From contig JADIIU010000143.1 in assembly GCA_027603945.1 (NCBI GenBank), positions 1 through 30,685 on the forward strand: a DNA stretch of 30,685 bases, written 5' to 3'. This document shows positions 9,776 to 24,800 of this stretch, one piece after another. The translations under genes and the position numbers were made by a program. This DNA comes from Terramyces sp. JEL0728 (lineage: Eukaryota > Chytridiomycota > Chytridiomycetes > Rhizophydiales > Terramycetaceae). A model generated the notes under the pieces. It was given only the letters and a program-made list of their open reading frames with translations, was not told the origin of the DNA and ran no database searches. The stretch's first letter is position 1. The number at the start of each line of letters is the position of its first letter.

Positions 9776-10916
9776 TTACTTTTTTTTATTCAATTGGTCT
9801 TGAAGATACCTGCACAGATCATCCTTTTTGCGAATTTGTTCGTTCAAACTGTCAATTTCGCCCATCAAACTCTTTTTCTGCATTAACAAAAATTACTTGA
9901 TTAGTTTCTTTTTTCAGTTGCTCTTGAAGACTTTCGTTCAACTGCCGGACATCCTTGTTGTCCAGCTCAAGCTTCTTTGTCTTGTTTGCCATCTGCATTA
10001 AAAGGTGTTACTTGTTCCATTTCCTTGCGAAATGTGATAAAAAGCTCATTTGATTTGTTTAGAGTTTCTTCAACCAGTTTGAATTTTTCTACGTAGAGAG
10101 ATAGCTGCTTTCGCAATTCTTGCTCTGTCTTTATACAATTGTCCAATTTCTATATTAGCCAAGAATACTTCTTTGTTTTCTTGGTATTGCTGTTTGGCTT
10201 TAGTCGACTCTTGCTTGTGCAACTCTGATTTAGCTAGAGCGAGCTCATATTCTTTATGTTGCCGTTTAAGAGTAGATTTGAATGATTTTTGTTGTAAATC
10301 AATCTCCAACAGAAATCCCTTTAATTTTTCCTTTAAAATATGGTTTTCTTCAAAAAGTTTTGATTTACGTTCCTGGATAGATTTCTTGTGCAAATCTTGT
10401 AACTGCAGCTTGAATGTTTGTTCCAGCTGCAGTAATCGTTCTTGCCCTCGTTGTTTTTCCAGCTGAAACTTTTGCTGCTCTTGATCAAGTTTTTCCTGGA
10501 ATTCGTTGGCCAGTTTATTGTAATCCTTGCTTTCCGAGAAATTCATACGTCTCTGCAATTCTTGCTTTGAACTAGAGAGTTCTTTACGCACTATATTAGT
10601 AATATTTACATTGCTCACAATCATTTAGTTTTTGATTGGAAAATTGCTTGACCCTATGAAAGCTGGAATTAATGTCCAAGTAATTTTGAAATAGCATGGA
10701 AAACTTCTGAGCTAGTTTCTCTTTGGAGTCATCATTGCCATTTTGAAGCCATTCTATTACATCTTGAAAGTCCTTTTTGCGTTCCTTGTAGCCTTCAATC
10801 TTCAACTGATCCAATTCCTTGATTTTTCGGTTCAGCGTAATAACGAAATTTGGTTTCTTTTCTTCTGTAATATCCCTTGGTTTTGGGATCTGTGAATTAT
10901 CACGAAATGGTTTCAT
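9776..10916 (-). CDS. Taxilin-family coiled-coil protein
   Basis: Four 19-nt introns (10591-10609, 10150-10168, 9993-10011, 9878-9896) connect five exons into 354 aa. Almost the whole protein from about residue 25 is predicted coiled coil, rich in Gln, Lys, Glu and Leu heptads. The family signature is the C-terminal block LRKQLSLYVEKFKLVEETL followed by NKSNELFITFRKEMEQM, which matches taxilin. Taxilins bind syntaxins and the nascent-chain complex and act in vesicle traffic or at centrosomes. The exact partner here is not visible. The N-terminal 25 residues are polar. It lies downstream of MCM5 on the same strand, 206 nt away. Confidence 0.85.
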
Positions 10917-11122
10917 TTTTTTACTTTTGATTTTGAATTTCGAATGATTAAAAAAATGCTAAGCTCTTGAATGGGCAGCCAGGACAATCAGATTTTCTCT
11001 GTCCATCGCACGGAATTCCATAGAATATAGGTAGAGTGCAAACAGTCAGTACCAATTTAATACACTTTACAGAAAGACGCAAACCTTATTGCTCTGGATG
11101 AGGCTAACTTGAATCGCATTTA

Positions 11123-13382
<2,260 letters not shown>

Positions 13383-13585
13383 TTTATAGATTAGTTAAGA
13401 TCTGGAGTTTGGACAAATTATTTTTTCTTGCTCTGGACATTCAAAAGTTATCCATTTTGTGGTGAAAGATCTTGCTCTGATGATTAATAATTCAAGCAGA
13501 TAGGCAGCCTGATTGCGCGTTTTTGAATTCACCAGCCATAACGATATCTGTTCATAAAAAATAAATTTATTAAAGTGTACATGCC

Positions 13586-15368
13586 TTACCAGTTGAACCG
13601 CAAATTGTTCTCTTTTTGTTTGGAATAAGGATTATACATATTGTAGATGAAAGTGAGGACGCAGAACCCACACAGGACATACATGAAAATATCGAATCCC
13701 CAACTGATCCCCTTCATACTAGATATTTGGACACCAAAAATCGCTACATTAGTTTCAATTACATTGGTTGGCGGTAAATTTGGCGTATTCTTGGAACGCG
13801 ATTGTGGTGAATTGAGTTAGGGGCATCGAGCATAGCAAAATAATACCGGCGTTAAACACCATCGCACTCATTAGAGTTTCTCCAATTCTATATTAGTACT
13901 AATTACGCTAGAGGATGGATGGTGAAAAAGATTATTCGCATTCCCAATTTGGCGTTTCCTTTGATTACACATCCAAGCAAGTAAAACGTGAATAATCCGT
14001 AAAGGAAGATGCCAATGATAGGGATGCCAGCGGTCGCGTTGAGCATATCATTCAAGAACGGACTGATTGGGTTGATTGCTACTCCCTTCATCTGTAATGT
14101 AACTGGGATAACATACAATGCAATATGAATCAACCACATCAAGGTTAGGATAGATCTGGATTAGCTTGGGATTACGATAAGATTGCAAACAGGAACTTGG
14201 CCCACTGAAGGATAAGATTTCCACCTTGGAATCTGTAAGCATCTTCCAAGTTTCTATAGTGGTATTCAAGAATAACAACGTCTTTTCTAAATCTGTTTTC
14301 CCTGTTCTTGATTTGTCTGTATTTTCTGCTGAAATTGTTGCTTCTTCCAGCCATTTTCAATTCTTGTGACAGGGTCTTGTACGCTTCCATCAAAATTGCT
14401 GATTGCTCTCCAATCATCTTTTTTCTATCTTGATATTCAGTTGCTGTAATTGGTTTTGGACGGTGTTTGAATTCATTCAGCCAGTCGTAAGGAAGTGCGG
14501 CCATGCCTACACCGCAGAATACACTAAAAATAGCCCAGCCAACTAGGGTCATGACAGCAACAACGAAAACACCCGGAGAGACAACTACGTCGTTTACGGC
14601 TGGAACTTTGCAGCACGCCTATATCAACAAATATATACGATTCCATACGTGTTCGAAGTAAGTGACTGACATCCAAATCCAGGCTTCCAGTTATTATTTG
14701 CGTATCCAACGGGAATTGGTGTGTAAGTGGATCCATTAGATAACGGGATTTTAGGACGCAAGGTAATCGGAACCCCAATAGCGCTTCCATTGCAATAAAA
14801 TTCAAATGAGAAAAAGAAATCCAACGAACTCTGTTCGATTAACGTTGTATCAAATAACGGCGATTGTAAGTAAGTAGTTTTGATTTCAGCATACCCCAAT
14901 CCTCCCCAGTACATTGCTGCAATTATACCAGCCAGTATAATGAGTGTTGGGATTATATATTTGATGGCATATCCAAATTGAGCTCCCGCAGACCTGGATT
15001 AATAATGGATACCGTGACGATTCGCCATTTTCGTTATCATCGGAATCCTCTCCTTCATAATAAAACACGGTAAAAGGTACAATAAGCACTACTAATCCAA
15101 TCGTGCAGCCAAAGAATCCAAGTGTAAGTTTATCCATGGGCAACCCATTCGCTGCCCCTATTAATCCATTTTGATTAGCTACATCTAGCGGTAGCAAGAA
15201 TAAATTCCACGCTGCGCAAGACAGAGATGCAACCACCACTGCTTTCGGAAACCAAGCGACCCATTTATCTTGAGGATGCTGGAAATATACCACAAAGTAG
15301 AGCGATGCGATTACTACTAGTATTGCAAACACTACTGCTGTAATTACTAGAACGACATTGACTCCCAT
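13586..15368 (-). CDS. LMBR1/LIMR-family multi-span membrane protein
   Basis: Introns at 14994-15012, 14619-14638, 14156-14175, 13888-13906 and 13744-13762 (19-20 nt) give 561 aa with about nine membrane segments. Hallmarks of the LMBR1-like (LIMR) family are present: the first pair of helices with LPLDVANQNG, the block VPFTVFYYEGEDSDD, a central cytosolic coiled region (PLPYD-like start, RPKPITATEYQDRKK, then a charged helix), FGLR/KLGMRIIFFTIHPLA and QFTTIAFQEYAKFTAN. Relatives include the lysosomal cobalamin exporter LMBD1 and lipocalin-interacting receptors. Which of these functions applies is not visible. Between the second and third membrane blocks lies a luminal or external loop with cysteines and NGS/NST sites. 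Start chosen at 15368 (MGVNVVLV), so that the protein opens with a membrane helix; longer frames upstream are polar and look non-coding. Confidence 0.8.
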
Positions 15369-15535
15369 TTCAAGAAACGCGTAAAATTTTGAACGATGAA
15401 AACAATCCAGTTTCGGCATATAAAACAGAATCGACACAAACCGGCTAATCGCCTTGCCATCGCGATATTGAAATATAATACGCAAAGCCATCGTGATATT
15501 GAATAAATTCAAAACGAAAATTTATATTAACCTCT

Positions 15536-16982
<1,447 letters not shown>

Positions 16983-17288
16983 TTTTGATTTCCAAATTCA
17001 AAGTTGAAAATTTCTACAAGGGTTTCAGTCACGTGATTGAAATGGAGAATTGACTGAAATTAACAACGAATTCGCAATTCTGGATCAGGAAATCTACAGC
17101 AGGGGTTCTCACTAACTTTTAATTATTGGCGCGGCAAGAATTCCCAACAAAGCAAGGTAGCGCTGTCGATATAATAATTTCAACATGGCGTAGTAGTTTA
17201 TCTCACTAGTAGGTATTCAATTCCGGTATCCTCTACATCTAGCTAATCCAGAGCGAGTTAATTTTGCAAACAAAAAATCAAAATCGTA
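16983..17288. promoter_or_regulatory. Divergent promoter region, RPT1 / Eaf6
   Basis: This 306-nt gap lies between the divergent starts of RPT1 and Eaf6. I see no gene. A palindromic TCACGTGA at 17029-17036 contains the CACGTG E-box core recognised by bHLH or bZIP factors in fungi and is the only clear candidate site. Its use is inference. Confidence 0.35.
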
Positions 17289-17693
17289 ATGGAAAAAGAG
17301 TATACACTGGACGACTTGACTCTGGCAGAAAAGGAACTGACAGAAATGCTACAGAAAAAGAAGCAGCTATTCAAAAACCTTGACTCGATTGAACAAAGCC
17401 TGTACAATTTGGAAACCTCGTATATTGAAGATTCGACTTATGGGAATATAATAAGAGGCTACGAAGGCTTTTTGAATTCTAGGACGCCGAATAGAAGAGC
17501 GAGGACAATAGATCAGGACCGTATTTTCTCTCAGTCGTCCGTTTCGTTTTCAAAGTTGCAGCAAGAGCAAGATGCAATAATCGACGGTAAGTTTCGATAA
17601 TAAATAGATGAAGAAGAGTATATTGAAAAAAAGAAAAAGAAAAAGACCGATTCAGCCAGAAAGAAGCGGGTCATACATTCAGATGAAGATTAA
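17289..17693 (+). CDS. EAF6: NuA4 histone acetyltransferase subunit Eaf6 (MEAF6-like)
   Basis: A 21-nt intron (17587-17607) gives 127 aa. Eaf6/MEAF6 is a small scaffold subunit of NuA4 and other MYST acetyltransferase complexes in the nucleus. Evidence is the N-terminal coiled coil (LAEKELTEMLQKKKQLFKNL), the core block TSYIEDSTYGNIIRGYEGFL, and the FSQSSVSF motif that follows. The last exon adds an acidic-then-basic tail (DEEEYIEKKKKKK ... KKRVIHSDED) that could serve as a nuclear signal. Without splicing, the frame stops after GKFR. It converges with a receptor-like gene, with stops 37 nt apart. Confidence 0.9.
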
Positions 17694-17700
17694 TATATTT
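17690..17700. terminator. Shared near-palindromic 3'-end element TTAATATATTT
   Basis: TTAATATATTT overlaps the Eaf6 stop and lies 31 nt beyond the stop of the opposing gene at 17731, reading AAATATATTAA there. The same sequence occurs in the same setting at 24968-24978. It may serve 3'-end formation on both strands. This is inferred from position and repetition only. Confidence 0.3.
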
Positions 17701-17730
17701 ACAATACTCTTTCTCTGAGTTTGGTTCCAG

Positions 17731-19203
17731 CTATTCGATTGTTGTTTGCTTCAGCGCTGTCATTTTGAGTGTTTGTTCGGCGATAGTTTTGTCAGAAGCT
17801 CCAACGTACATCCGATTTGTTTTTGGTTTGATCAACTCTTCCGTAAAATGCCTCAGATAAGCATAAAGCAGCAGCGTTCCACTGATCTGCAGCTGTTCGA
17901 ATAATGAAAATGCCCCTTCCAGCCCTAGGATAGCATCGTCACTGCCCAGCATATTCGTTATGGAATAAATGTAGTAAAGGATCCCATAAGCTATTGACCC
18001 AGCTACCTGTAAAAATATCAAAAAGAACCCTGTCTTGTATTTCCACAGCAATTGACTACGAGACATTGCAATTCCCTTTTTCGACTCATTAAATTTGAAT
18101 TGATATAGAATCTTGCATAGCATAAAAATGATGGGGACGAGATCAAAGCAGCATGCGATACCGCTGTAAACATTTCCGTACGTATGGCTAAAATGTGATA
18201 TATCCAGCAGGTCCATAAACGGCTGAGCAACGACTTGGTCGGTGATTACCAATACATTCGCCACAAACCGAACAATGTAGAGCAGCACAAATACGGCGTA
18301 CATGGAGAGCTTTAATGAGGAGGACAGGTTTAGCAATTGAGAGAGAATGTTTGCAGAAGCGAGGTTTCTCAAACAATTGTTGAACGACCCGACATATATT
18401 ATAATAGCTAATGTAAGCATCGCGTCCTCGGTTGGAATATACCCGTAAACGTTATACATGTATCCAATCGTCTTTATCAGGTAAACAGCTTCGATTGAAA
18501 GAATTAACGGCGTCTTTCTGTCATTTAACCTTTGGAGGTAGTATCCTATAAAAGATAATGCAATCAAAATAGTGCTAATAAATCCTGCTAATCCACTAAT
18601 ATCCGCTGCTGTCCTGTGCAGAGGAACGAATTCCAGTGATGGCTGGTAATTAGTCCACTCAACATAGTTTTTGGCTCCTACAATCTTTGTGATAGAAATA
18701 CTAACATTTCCTAGCGACTCTGTAGAGTAAACACCTTGATTGTCCAGGAGAACCTGTTCTTGCAAGATTGTGCAATCCATATCATTGTAAATAGTGAGCA
18801 AATCGCTCGTGCAAATAAACCCATAATTACACTTTCCGTTATTTAAATAGAATGCGCTTTGAATGTACGGAAATAGAGTTGTGACTGTCAGGTTACTGGA
18901 ATCAAACAGGTCAATTTGACAGTATGAATGGCTATTGGCCGTGTAAACCGGAGATGACTGATAATCCCATGCTCCTCCAAGGTAATTACTCTGCCAGCTA
19001 TGTCGATATTCAGTTTGCAGAATATCGATGGATGACGTGCAACAACCAACTCCATTTTCAGTTGGATAATTCTCCATTCCACAATATCCAACGTTATTCA
19101 GCCAATAATAATCTGGAGCAAATGTTTCATTAAATACTAAAAATGACACTGGTGTTCCATTGCACTCTGTTTGGCTCCATATTGATTGAAATACTAGTGA
19201 CAT
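17731..19203 (-). CDS. Receptor-like seven-span protein with eight-Cys ectodomain, copy 1
   Basis: This is an intronless 490-aa membrane protein, paralogous to the gene at 19420-20880. The first ATG in frame gives MSLVFQSIWSQTEC, matching the paralogue's start. Residues 1-200 form a predicted extracellular domain with eight cysteines at 14, 41, 54, 55, 95, 125, 131 and 144, several N-glycosylation sites (FNET, SNLT, GNVS) and motifs APDYYW, GCC and GKCNYGF. Seven hydrophobic segments follow (about 202-222 up to 440), including LCKILYQF, LLWKYK and LLLYAYLRHFTEEL, then a Lys/Thr-rich tail. The plan is that of a cell-surface receptor. I do not recognise the family, and the hydrophobic start is too short to call a classical signal peptide with certainty. 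Confidence 0.82.
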   Translation of the reverse strand: MSLVFQSIWSQTECNGTPVSFLVFNETFAPDYYWLNNVGYCGMENYPTENGVGCCTSSIDILQTEYRHSWQSNYLGGAWDYQSSPVYTANSHSYCQIDLFDSSNLTVTTLFPYIQSAFYLNNGKCNYGFICTSDLLTIYNDMDCTILQEQVLLDNQGVYSTESLGNVSISITKIVGAKNYVEWTNYQPSLEFVPLHRTAADISGLAGFISTILIALSFIGYYLQRLNDRKTPLILSIEAVYLIKTIGYMYNVYGYIPTEDAMLTLAIIIYVGSFNNCLRNLASANILSQLLNLSSSLKLSMYAVFVLLYIVRFVANVLVITDQVVAQPFMDLLDISHFSHTYGNVYSGIACCFDLVPIIFMLCKILYQFKFNESKKGIAMSRSQLLWKYKTGFFLIFLQVAGSIAYGILYYIYSITNMLGSDDAILGLEGAFSLFEQLQISGTLLLYAYLRHFTEELIKPKTNRMYVGASDKTIAEQTLKMTALKQTTIE

Positions 19204-19419
19204 GATTGACAAGGACAAGGAAAAAAGACAAGCAGATTGACACAATGGAATTTAGGATCGACATTGTTTCCATTGTCGAGTATATACTCCAAGAATTTTG
19301 TAACGATTTGAATTCGTGATGCACATTTCTTGCATGCAAAGTATTGTGATCGCTCTTGAGATACGAAGAGGTATTTAAACGCCGAATAAGAAATTGCAAC
19401 GAGTAGATTTATTCAGATC

Positions 19420-20880
19420 TTACCACTGGAAAGAACTGTTGATCATTGTCCCTTTCACTGCTGGGGCTGTCTTTTCCGCCGTTACATTCTTGAAAGTACT
19501 TGGACCCACTAATTCCTCTGTGAAATGCCGTAGATATTCATACAAAAGTATTGTGCAGCTAATCTGTATTTGGTCAAAAAGACAAAAGATACCCAACATT
19601 CCCAGCCATGTGTCATCACTGCCCAACATGTCAGTAAGAGCGTAAATGAAAAACAGTGCAAAATAAAAGATAGTAACAACCACTTCCAATATAATCAATA
19701 ATACCGGTATCTTGTATTTCCACAGCAGCTGCATAGTCGACTTTTTAATTCCTTTTTTTTGTTCCTTGATTCCAAATTGCAGCAATATTTTCCACAGCAT
19801 GAAAACAATAGGAACTAAATCAAATAAACACGAAAATCCGTAATAGAAGTTGTTTATCGCGTTTCTTACTATCGTTATCTCTGTCAAGTCTGTAAAATAG
19901 GTGAAAATATCGTCTATTCTTTCTATGGTGCACATTGTAAAGTGGAGTAGGTAGCAGAGGACAAGAACAGTATTGAGTATGTAAATGGTGAATTTTGATT
20001 GGAATTGAAGCAACTGTGAGAGCATTTTTGAACTGATCAAGTTGCAAAATAATTTGCTAGCTAGTCCTACGTGGGTCAATAAAAAGACTGTAAAAAGTAT
20101 TCCATTACTCGTTAATATTCCATACGTAGTGTATACATATCCAGCAACTTCAAGCAAATAGCAGATCTGGATTAACAGGATTGGCAGGGATTTTCGCTCT
20201 CTTACTCTTCTTGAGTAGTTTTTAGTAAACAGCAAAGCAATAAATGCTCCCAGAACATAGCCAATAAGCCCGAATGTATCTATAAAGGTGTTGTGAGTGG
20301 GATAGTACTCGAGGGCTGGTTGATACGTTGTCCAACTAATGTAATTCTTGGCTCTTGTAAAAGTAGTTGATGAAATACTAATATTTCCCATCGTCAAGGA
20401 AGAGAAATTTGCATTGGTTGTGATGTCGATCTGTTCTGTCTGTGTTTTACAATCCACGTCATCAAAAGCTACCAACTGTGTATTTGTACATTTGAATCCA
20501 TAATTACATTTACCGTCATTTAAATAGTAGGCTCTTTGGATATACGGGAACAATGTGCTCATATTAAAGGTGTCGGATTCGTAAAAATCAATTTGGCAAT
20601 AGGTGTGCGTGTTTGAGCTTGAGAATGCGGCCGATTGATAATCCCAATCGTCTACAATGTATGTACTCTGCCAGCTTACAACATTATCCGTTGCTGGTAG
20701 GTCAATGGATGACGCGCAGCATCCTGCTCCAGTGGTGGTAGGAAAATTCGCTTCTCCACAGAACCCCACGTTACCGTACCAATAATAATCAGGAGCAAGC
20801 GTTTCGTTGAATACAACAAATTTTACTGGTACGCCTTTACAATCTGTTTGGCTCCAAATTGACTGAAATACTGTTGTCAT
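19420..20880 (-). CDS. Receptor-like seven-span protein with eight-Cys ectodomain, copy 2
   Basis: This is an intronless 486-aa paralogue of the preceding gene on the same strand, 216 nt upstream of it. The first ATG gives MTTVFQSIWSQTDC. All eight ectodomain cysteines fall at exactly the same residue numbers as in copy 1 (14, 41, 54, 55, 95, 125, 131, 144), and the blocks APDYYW, GCC, TYCQIDFY, GKCNYGF are shared. The seven membrane segments and the motifs FDLVPIVFMLWKI, QLLWKYKIPVLL, MLGSDD and YLRHFTEEL are also conserved. A receptor role is inferred from topology. No catalytic motif is present. Confidence 0.82.
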   Translation of the reverse strand: MTTVFQSIWSQTDCKGVPVKFVVFNETLAPDYYWYGNVGFCGEANFPTTTGAGCCASSIDLPATDNVVSWQSTYIVDDWDYQSAAFSSSNTHTYCQIDFYESDTFNMSTLFPYIQRAYYLNDGKCNYGFKCTNTQLVAFDDVDCKTQTEQIDITTNANFSSLTMGNISISSTTFTRAKNYISWTTYQPALEYYPTHNTFIDTFGLIGYVLGAFIALLFTKNYSRRVRERKSLPILLIQICYLLEVAGYVYTTYGILTSNGILFTVFLLTHVGLASKLFCNLISSKMLSQLLQFQSKFTIYILNTVLVLCYLLHFTMCTIERIDDIFTYFTDLTEITIVRNAINNFYYGFSCLFDLVPIVFMLWKILLQFGIKEQKKGIKKSTMQLLWKYKIPVLLIILEVVVTIFYFALFFIYALTDMLGSDDTWLGMLGIFCLFDQIQISCTILLYEYLRHFTEELVGPSTFKNVTAEKTAPAVKGTMINSSFQW

Positions 20881-21014
20881 TATAAACAATGAAAAATAAT
20901 TCGATATTGTTCAGCAATCAATACAATGATTATTCTAAAAATTGTGGTAGATCTACAATAGGAACATTCCTCTTGATTAGGACCTGCTAACACTTTCGGT
21001 ATGATCTGCTGCAA

Positions 21015-21651
21015 TCATCTCGGCTTTCCGATTTCCCAAGGATACTGGCATTGGTTAGTATGATTCGAGAATATACAAGTATCCAGAAATCCAGATGATT
21101 TCGGTTTTGCTGCAAACACGTTTCTTTTTTCAATTTCCTGCAAAACGTTTCCCAGGACAAAATTCCTGCAAGATTTTTGAAAACCTGCAGTGGCGGTAGA
21201 GCCTAGAATTATATAAAGACTGTTGATCAATTTATTATTTGGCTTGTGGAGAATTCCGAGTACCAGTTGTCTCGTTGAGAATAGAATAAATCTGTACCAG
21301 GTAGAGCAACTGTGCCCGAGTCGCATATGAAGTTGCCGAATGTATTGAGGTACTTGTCGTCTAATGCAAGTCTGAGCAAGTCTGAGCAAGTCTGTCGAGT
21401 CTGTCGGATCGCATCTACTGTTCCATCTCCCTTACCATCTACACCATGGTATTCCAACATCCATTCCTCGATAATCCACTGGACTTTTGAAATCCACATT
21501 CGCCCATTATTTAAGCTCTGTTTATCCACGAAGCCATTTGAATCGAAATCAAAGGGCAAAAAGCAAGGCGTAAGTGATTGCAAACACTCAGACGAGAAAG
21601 CATGATTCACCTGCCATACGGATGCATAAAGACAGGTAAATGATGCCGGGC
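21015..21651 (-). pseudogene. EF-hand-like, cysteine-containing gene of unresolved structure
   Basis: Two overlapping frames look coding. One (about 21651 to 21227) reads through CLYASVW, SSECLQSLTPCF, a calcium-loop-like DFDSNGFVDKQS, helix WISKVQWIIEEWMLEYHG, a second loop DGKGDGTVDAIR, and ends STSQIIN-stop. The other (in its lower part, about 21200 to 21015) reads GFQKSCRNF, FLDTCIF and NQCQYPWEI. Together they suggest a secreted protein with EF-hand or dockerin-like loops. I could find no ATG in the first frame and no 18-22 nt GT-AG intron that joins the two frames. It may be a decayed gene, or it may use an unusual intron. A 10-bp tandem repeat lies inside. No function is claimed. Confidence 0.35.
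21367..21394. repeat. 10-bp tandem repeat (TCTGAGCAAG)
   Basis: The unit TCTGAGCAAG occurs in two full copies with partial flanking copies (CAAG before, TCTG after), followed by two near-copies of TCTGTCGAG. It lies within the EF-hand-like frame, which stays open through it. Removing one unit would bring in a stop. Confidence 0.8.
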
Positions 21652-21811
21652 AAACGCTGCCGCTAACCTATCAAGATAAACTCTATTTATTTGCACCAGG
21701 AGTGTCAATGCACCAATCACAAGACTTATTTGTACTACTCCCCTCTGTCACATGAATAGTGGCTTGCGCGCGCTCTTAAAAATGAATCAACAATATTTTT
21801 GTTTACCAAAG

Positions 21812-24800
21812 ATGAGCTCCGTAGGCAAACTCAACATCAATTCTTCTGCAACAGAGATTCTGAATGCATGCAAATCAGATCTCTCCGTCCTCGAAAACAT
21901 CATCAATCTAATGAACGAAAAGGTTGCCAAGTTGGACAAGAAGGATCAAACTGCTACCAACCATGCTTTAAAGGTCTTTGAAGAGCTTGCAAACAAGGAT
22001 ATGATTAGAGCGCAACCATTCTTGATCAAAACCTTGCCAGATGTGCTAAATGCCTGCGGTGACAAGAAAGCTACTCCTGAAACCGTCGCTAATGCACAAA
22101 ACGCCGCTAAAGCGATTACTGACAAGATTTCGCCAAATGCCGTGCCCGAATTACTCCCATATCTGTTCCAAGCTCTTGATATCAAGTGTAGATGGCAAAC
22201 TCGTGTGGCTGCTTTGAACGCCATTACTGGGTTTGGTGATCATGCTCCAGAACAGTTAGGTTTCGCCCTTCCTTCAGTAGTCCCTGAAGTATCAAAGTGC
22301 ATTGTAGATCTTAAAGCTGAAGTCTGTGCTGCTGCTGAAGCTGCCATGGTTGCCGTTTGTGACGTTGTTGGTAATAGAGATATTGAACATTTAACTTCTG
22401 ATATCTTGCGTTCTATTACTCACCCTGAAGAAACTGAAGAAATCATGCACAAATTGGCTGGAGTAACATTTGTACAATCTGTAGAATCCCCAGCCTTAGC
22501 TATGGTTACTCCACTTTTGATTAAAGGTATTTGTTGATTAATCCAAGGTTTGAACTCCCGCTCAAAAGCTACCGTTCGTCAATCTGCTGTTATTATCGAC
22601 AACATGTCCAGATTAGTTGATGATCCATTAGATGCTGCTCCGTTCATGCCATTGCTTATGCCTGTCTTGGAAAAGGCTGCTGATATGGTCTCTGACCCTG
22701 AAGCCAGAAACATTGCTGAAAGATCTGTTGCCCAGCTGAGATCTTTGAATGCTCAAGTAGAAGAAGCTCAGTCAAGACAACAACACATTGAACACTCCCG
22801 TGTCTACGATGCTGTCAAGAGTAAAGTTTCTGCCAAAGGAGCGGATTCCTATCTTTCCCACGTCGCCAATTTGTGTTGCTCGTTGATGACTGTCCGCAAA
22901 TTCAACAAATCCCACTGGAAGGAAATTGAAGAACACTTGGCCGTCATTGACAAACAAAAGGCTGCTTCAGTGATTGACAAACTTCGAACTGAATGTGAAG
23001 CTATGGCCAAACCACTGCCAGGAAAAGACGAAGAAGATGATGATCCAGCCCTTGAACTTTGCAACTGCCAATTTACTTTGGCTTATGGTACCAAGATTCT
23101 TTTGCACAACACTAAACTCAGATTGATGAGGGGTGGAAAGTACGGTTTGCTTGGTGGCAACGACTCTGGCAAAACCACTCTCATGCGTGCTATTGCCAAT
23201 GGTTCTGTTGAAGGTTTCCCTGATCCAGCTGAAGTCAACACTGTTTTCGTCGAAGCCGATATTTTGGGTGAGCTGTCCCATTTGTCCTGTGTCGATTATA
23301 TCATGGCTGATCCTGCTTTGGAAGGTATCCCAGAAGACGAAGTATTATCCATCATGGGCACTGTCGGCTTCACTGCCGACGGAAAAGCTAAACCAACCCA
23401 CCCAGTATCTTCCCTTTCTGGTGGCTGGAGAATGAAATTGGCTATGGCTCGTTGCATGTTGCAAAAGGCAGAAATCTTGCTTTTGGATGAACCTACCAAC
23501 CACTTGGATGTTATCAACGTCGCTTGGGTAAAGAATTACATCAACTCGTTGACCAATGTCACCTGTATCATGGTATCTCACGATTCTGGATTCTTGAGAG
23601 ATTGCTGCACCAGTTACATTCAAATCAAGAACTTGAAACTCAAGCAGTTCAAAGGAACACTTGATGACTTTATTAAAGCACATCCTGAAGCGCAATCCTA
23701 CTTTAACATCAAATCGTCCAAGCTAAAGTTTAGGTGATTTTTATTAATTGTAGTTTCCCACAGCCAGGTGCTATTGAAGGTATCAAATCCCGTTCAAGAG
23801 CTTTGATGAAGATGTCGCACTGTAACTTTACCTACCCAGGCAACGACAAACCTACTCTGTATGATATCTCTATTCAAGTATCTATGGCTTCCAGAGTTGG
23901 CTGTGTTGGTGAAAACGGTGCCGGAAAATCTACCATGATTAAAGTGTTGACTGGTGAAGTAGTCCCACAAGAAGGTGATGTCTGGATGCATCCTAACGCT
24001 CGTGTTGCTTATGTAGCTCAACACGCTTTCCACCACATTGAAGCTCACTTGGAAAAGACTCCTAACGAATATATCAGATGGAGATACGAAACTGGTGAAG
24101 ACAAAGAATCATTGGTCAAAGTTTCTATGGTAATTGTTTCTGATCAAAGGCATACACCCCAGAAGAAGAAAAACTCCAAAAGGTTCCATTCGAATGGAAA
24201 GATCCTGTTTCCGGAAAGATAGTCAAGAAAACCATCGGTACTGTCGGCGGCACCCGTAGAAAGGCAAAGGGCGGTGACTTTGAATACGAAGTCCGTTTCT
24301 TGAATGAAGCCCCAACTGCCGATGGTACCTATGTCCCACACAAGACTTTGATCAAACAAGGTTGGGAAAAGGCATGTAAAGCTATTGATATGCGTATTGC
24401 ACAGTCATCAGGTTTACAGATGAGGGCTTTGTCATCTGTTAACGTTGAAAAGCATCTCAACGATGTTGGTTTGGAGCCTGAATTTGCATCCCACACTCGT
24501 ATGGGTGCTTTATCTGGAGGCCAAAAAGTTAAAGTCGTCTTGGCTGCTGCGTTATGGAACGAACCGCACATTTTGATTTTAGATGAACCTACCAACTACT
24601 TGGATCGTGAATCTTTGGGTGCATTGGCATCTGCTATCGAAGCATATCAAGGCGGTGTCGTTATTATTTCCCACCACAATGAATTCGTCTCTACTTTGTG
24701 TACTGAAGAATGGGTTATGGATGCAGGCCACTTGACAACCAAGGGACAATCTGGATGGATGGACCGTCAAGACGACAAGATCAATGATCAAGTCAACATT

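Noticed and set aside
13545..13585. Possible further intron after the LIMR stop (GTAAGG to ACAG, about 40 nt)
   Set aside because: It is twice the size of every supported intron, and the conserved protein already ends at the TAA.
21227..21389. 44-nt GT-AG or 24-nt GC-AG introns to join the EF-hand-like frames
   Set aside because: The first is far outside the local size range; the second leaves the frame unchanged. Neither has the branch motif in place.
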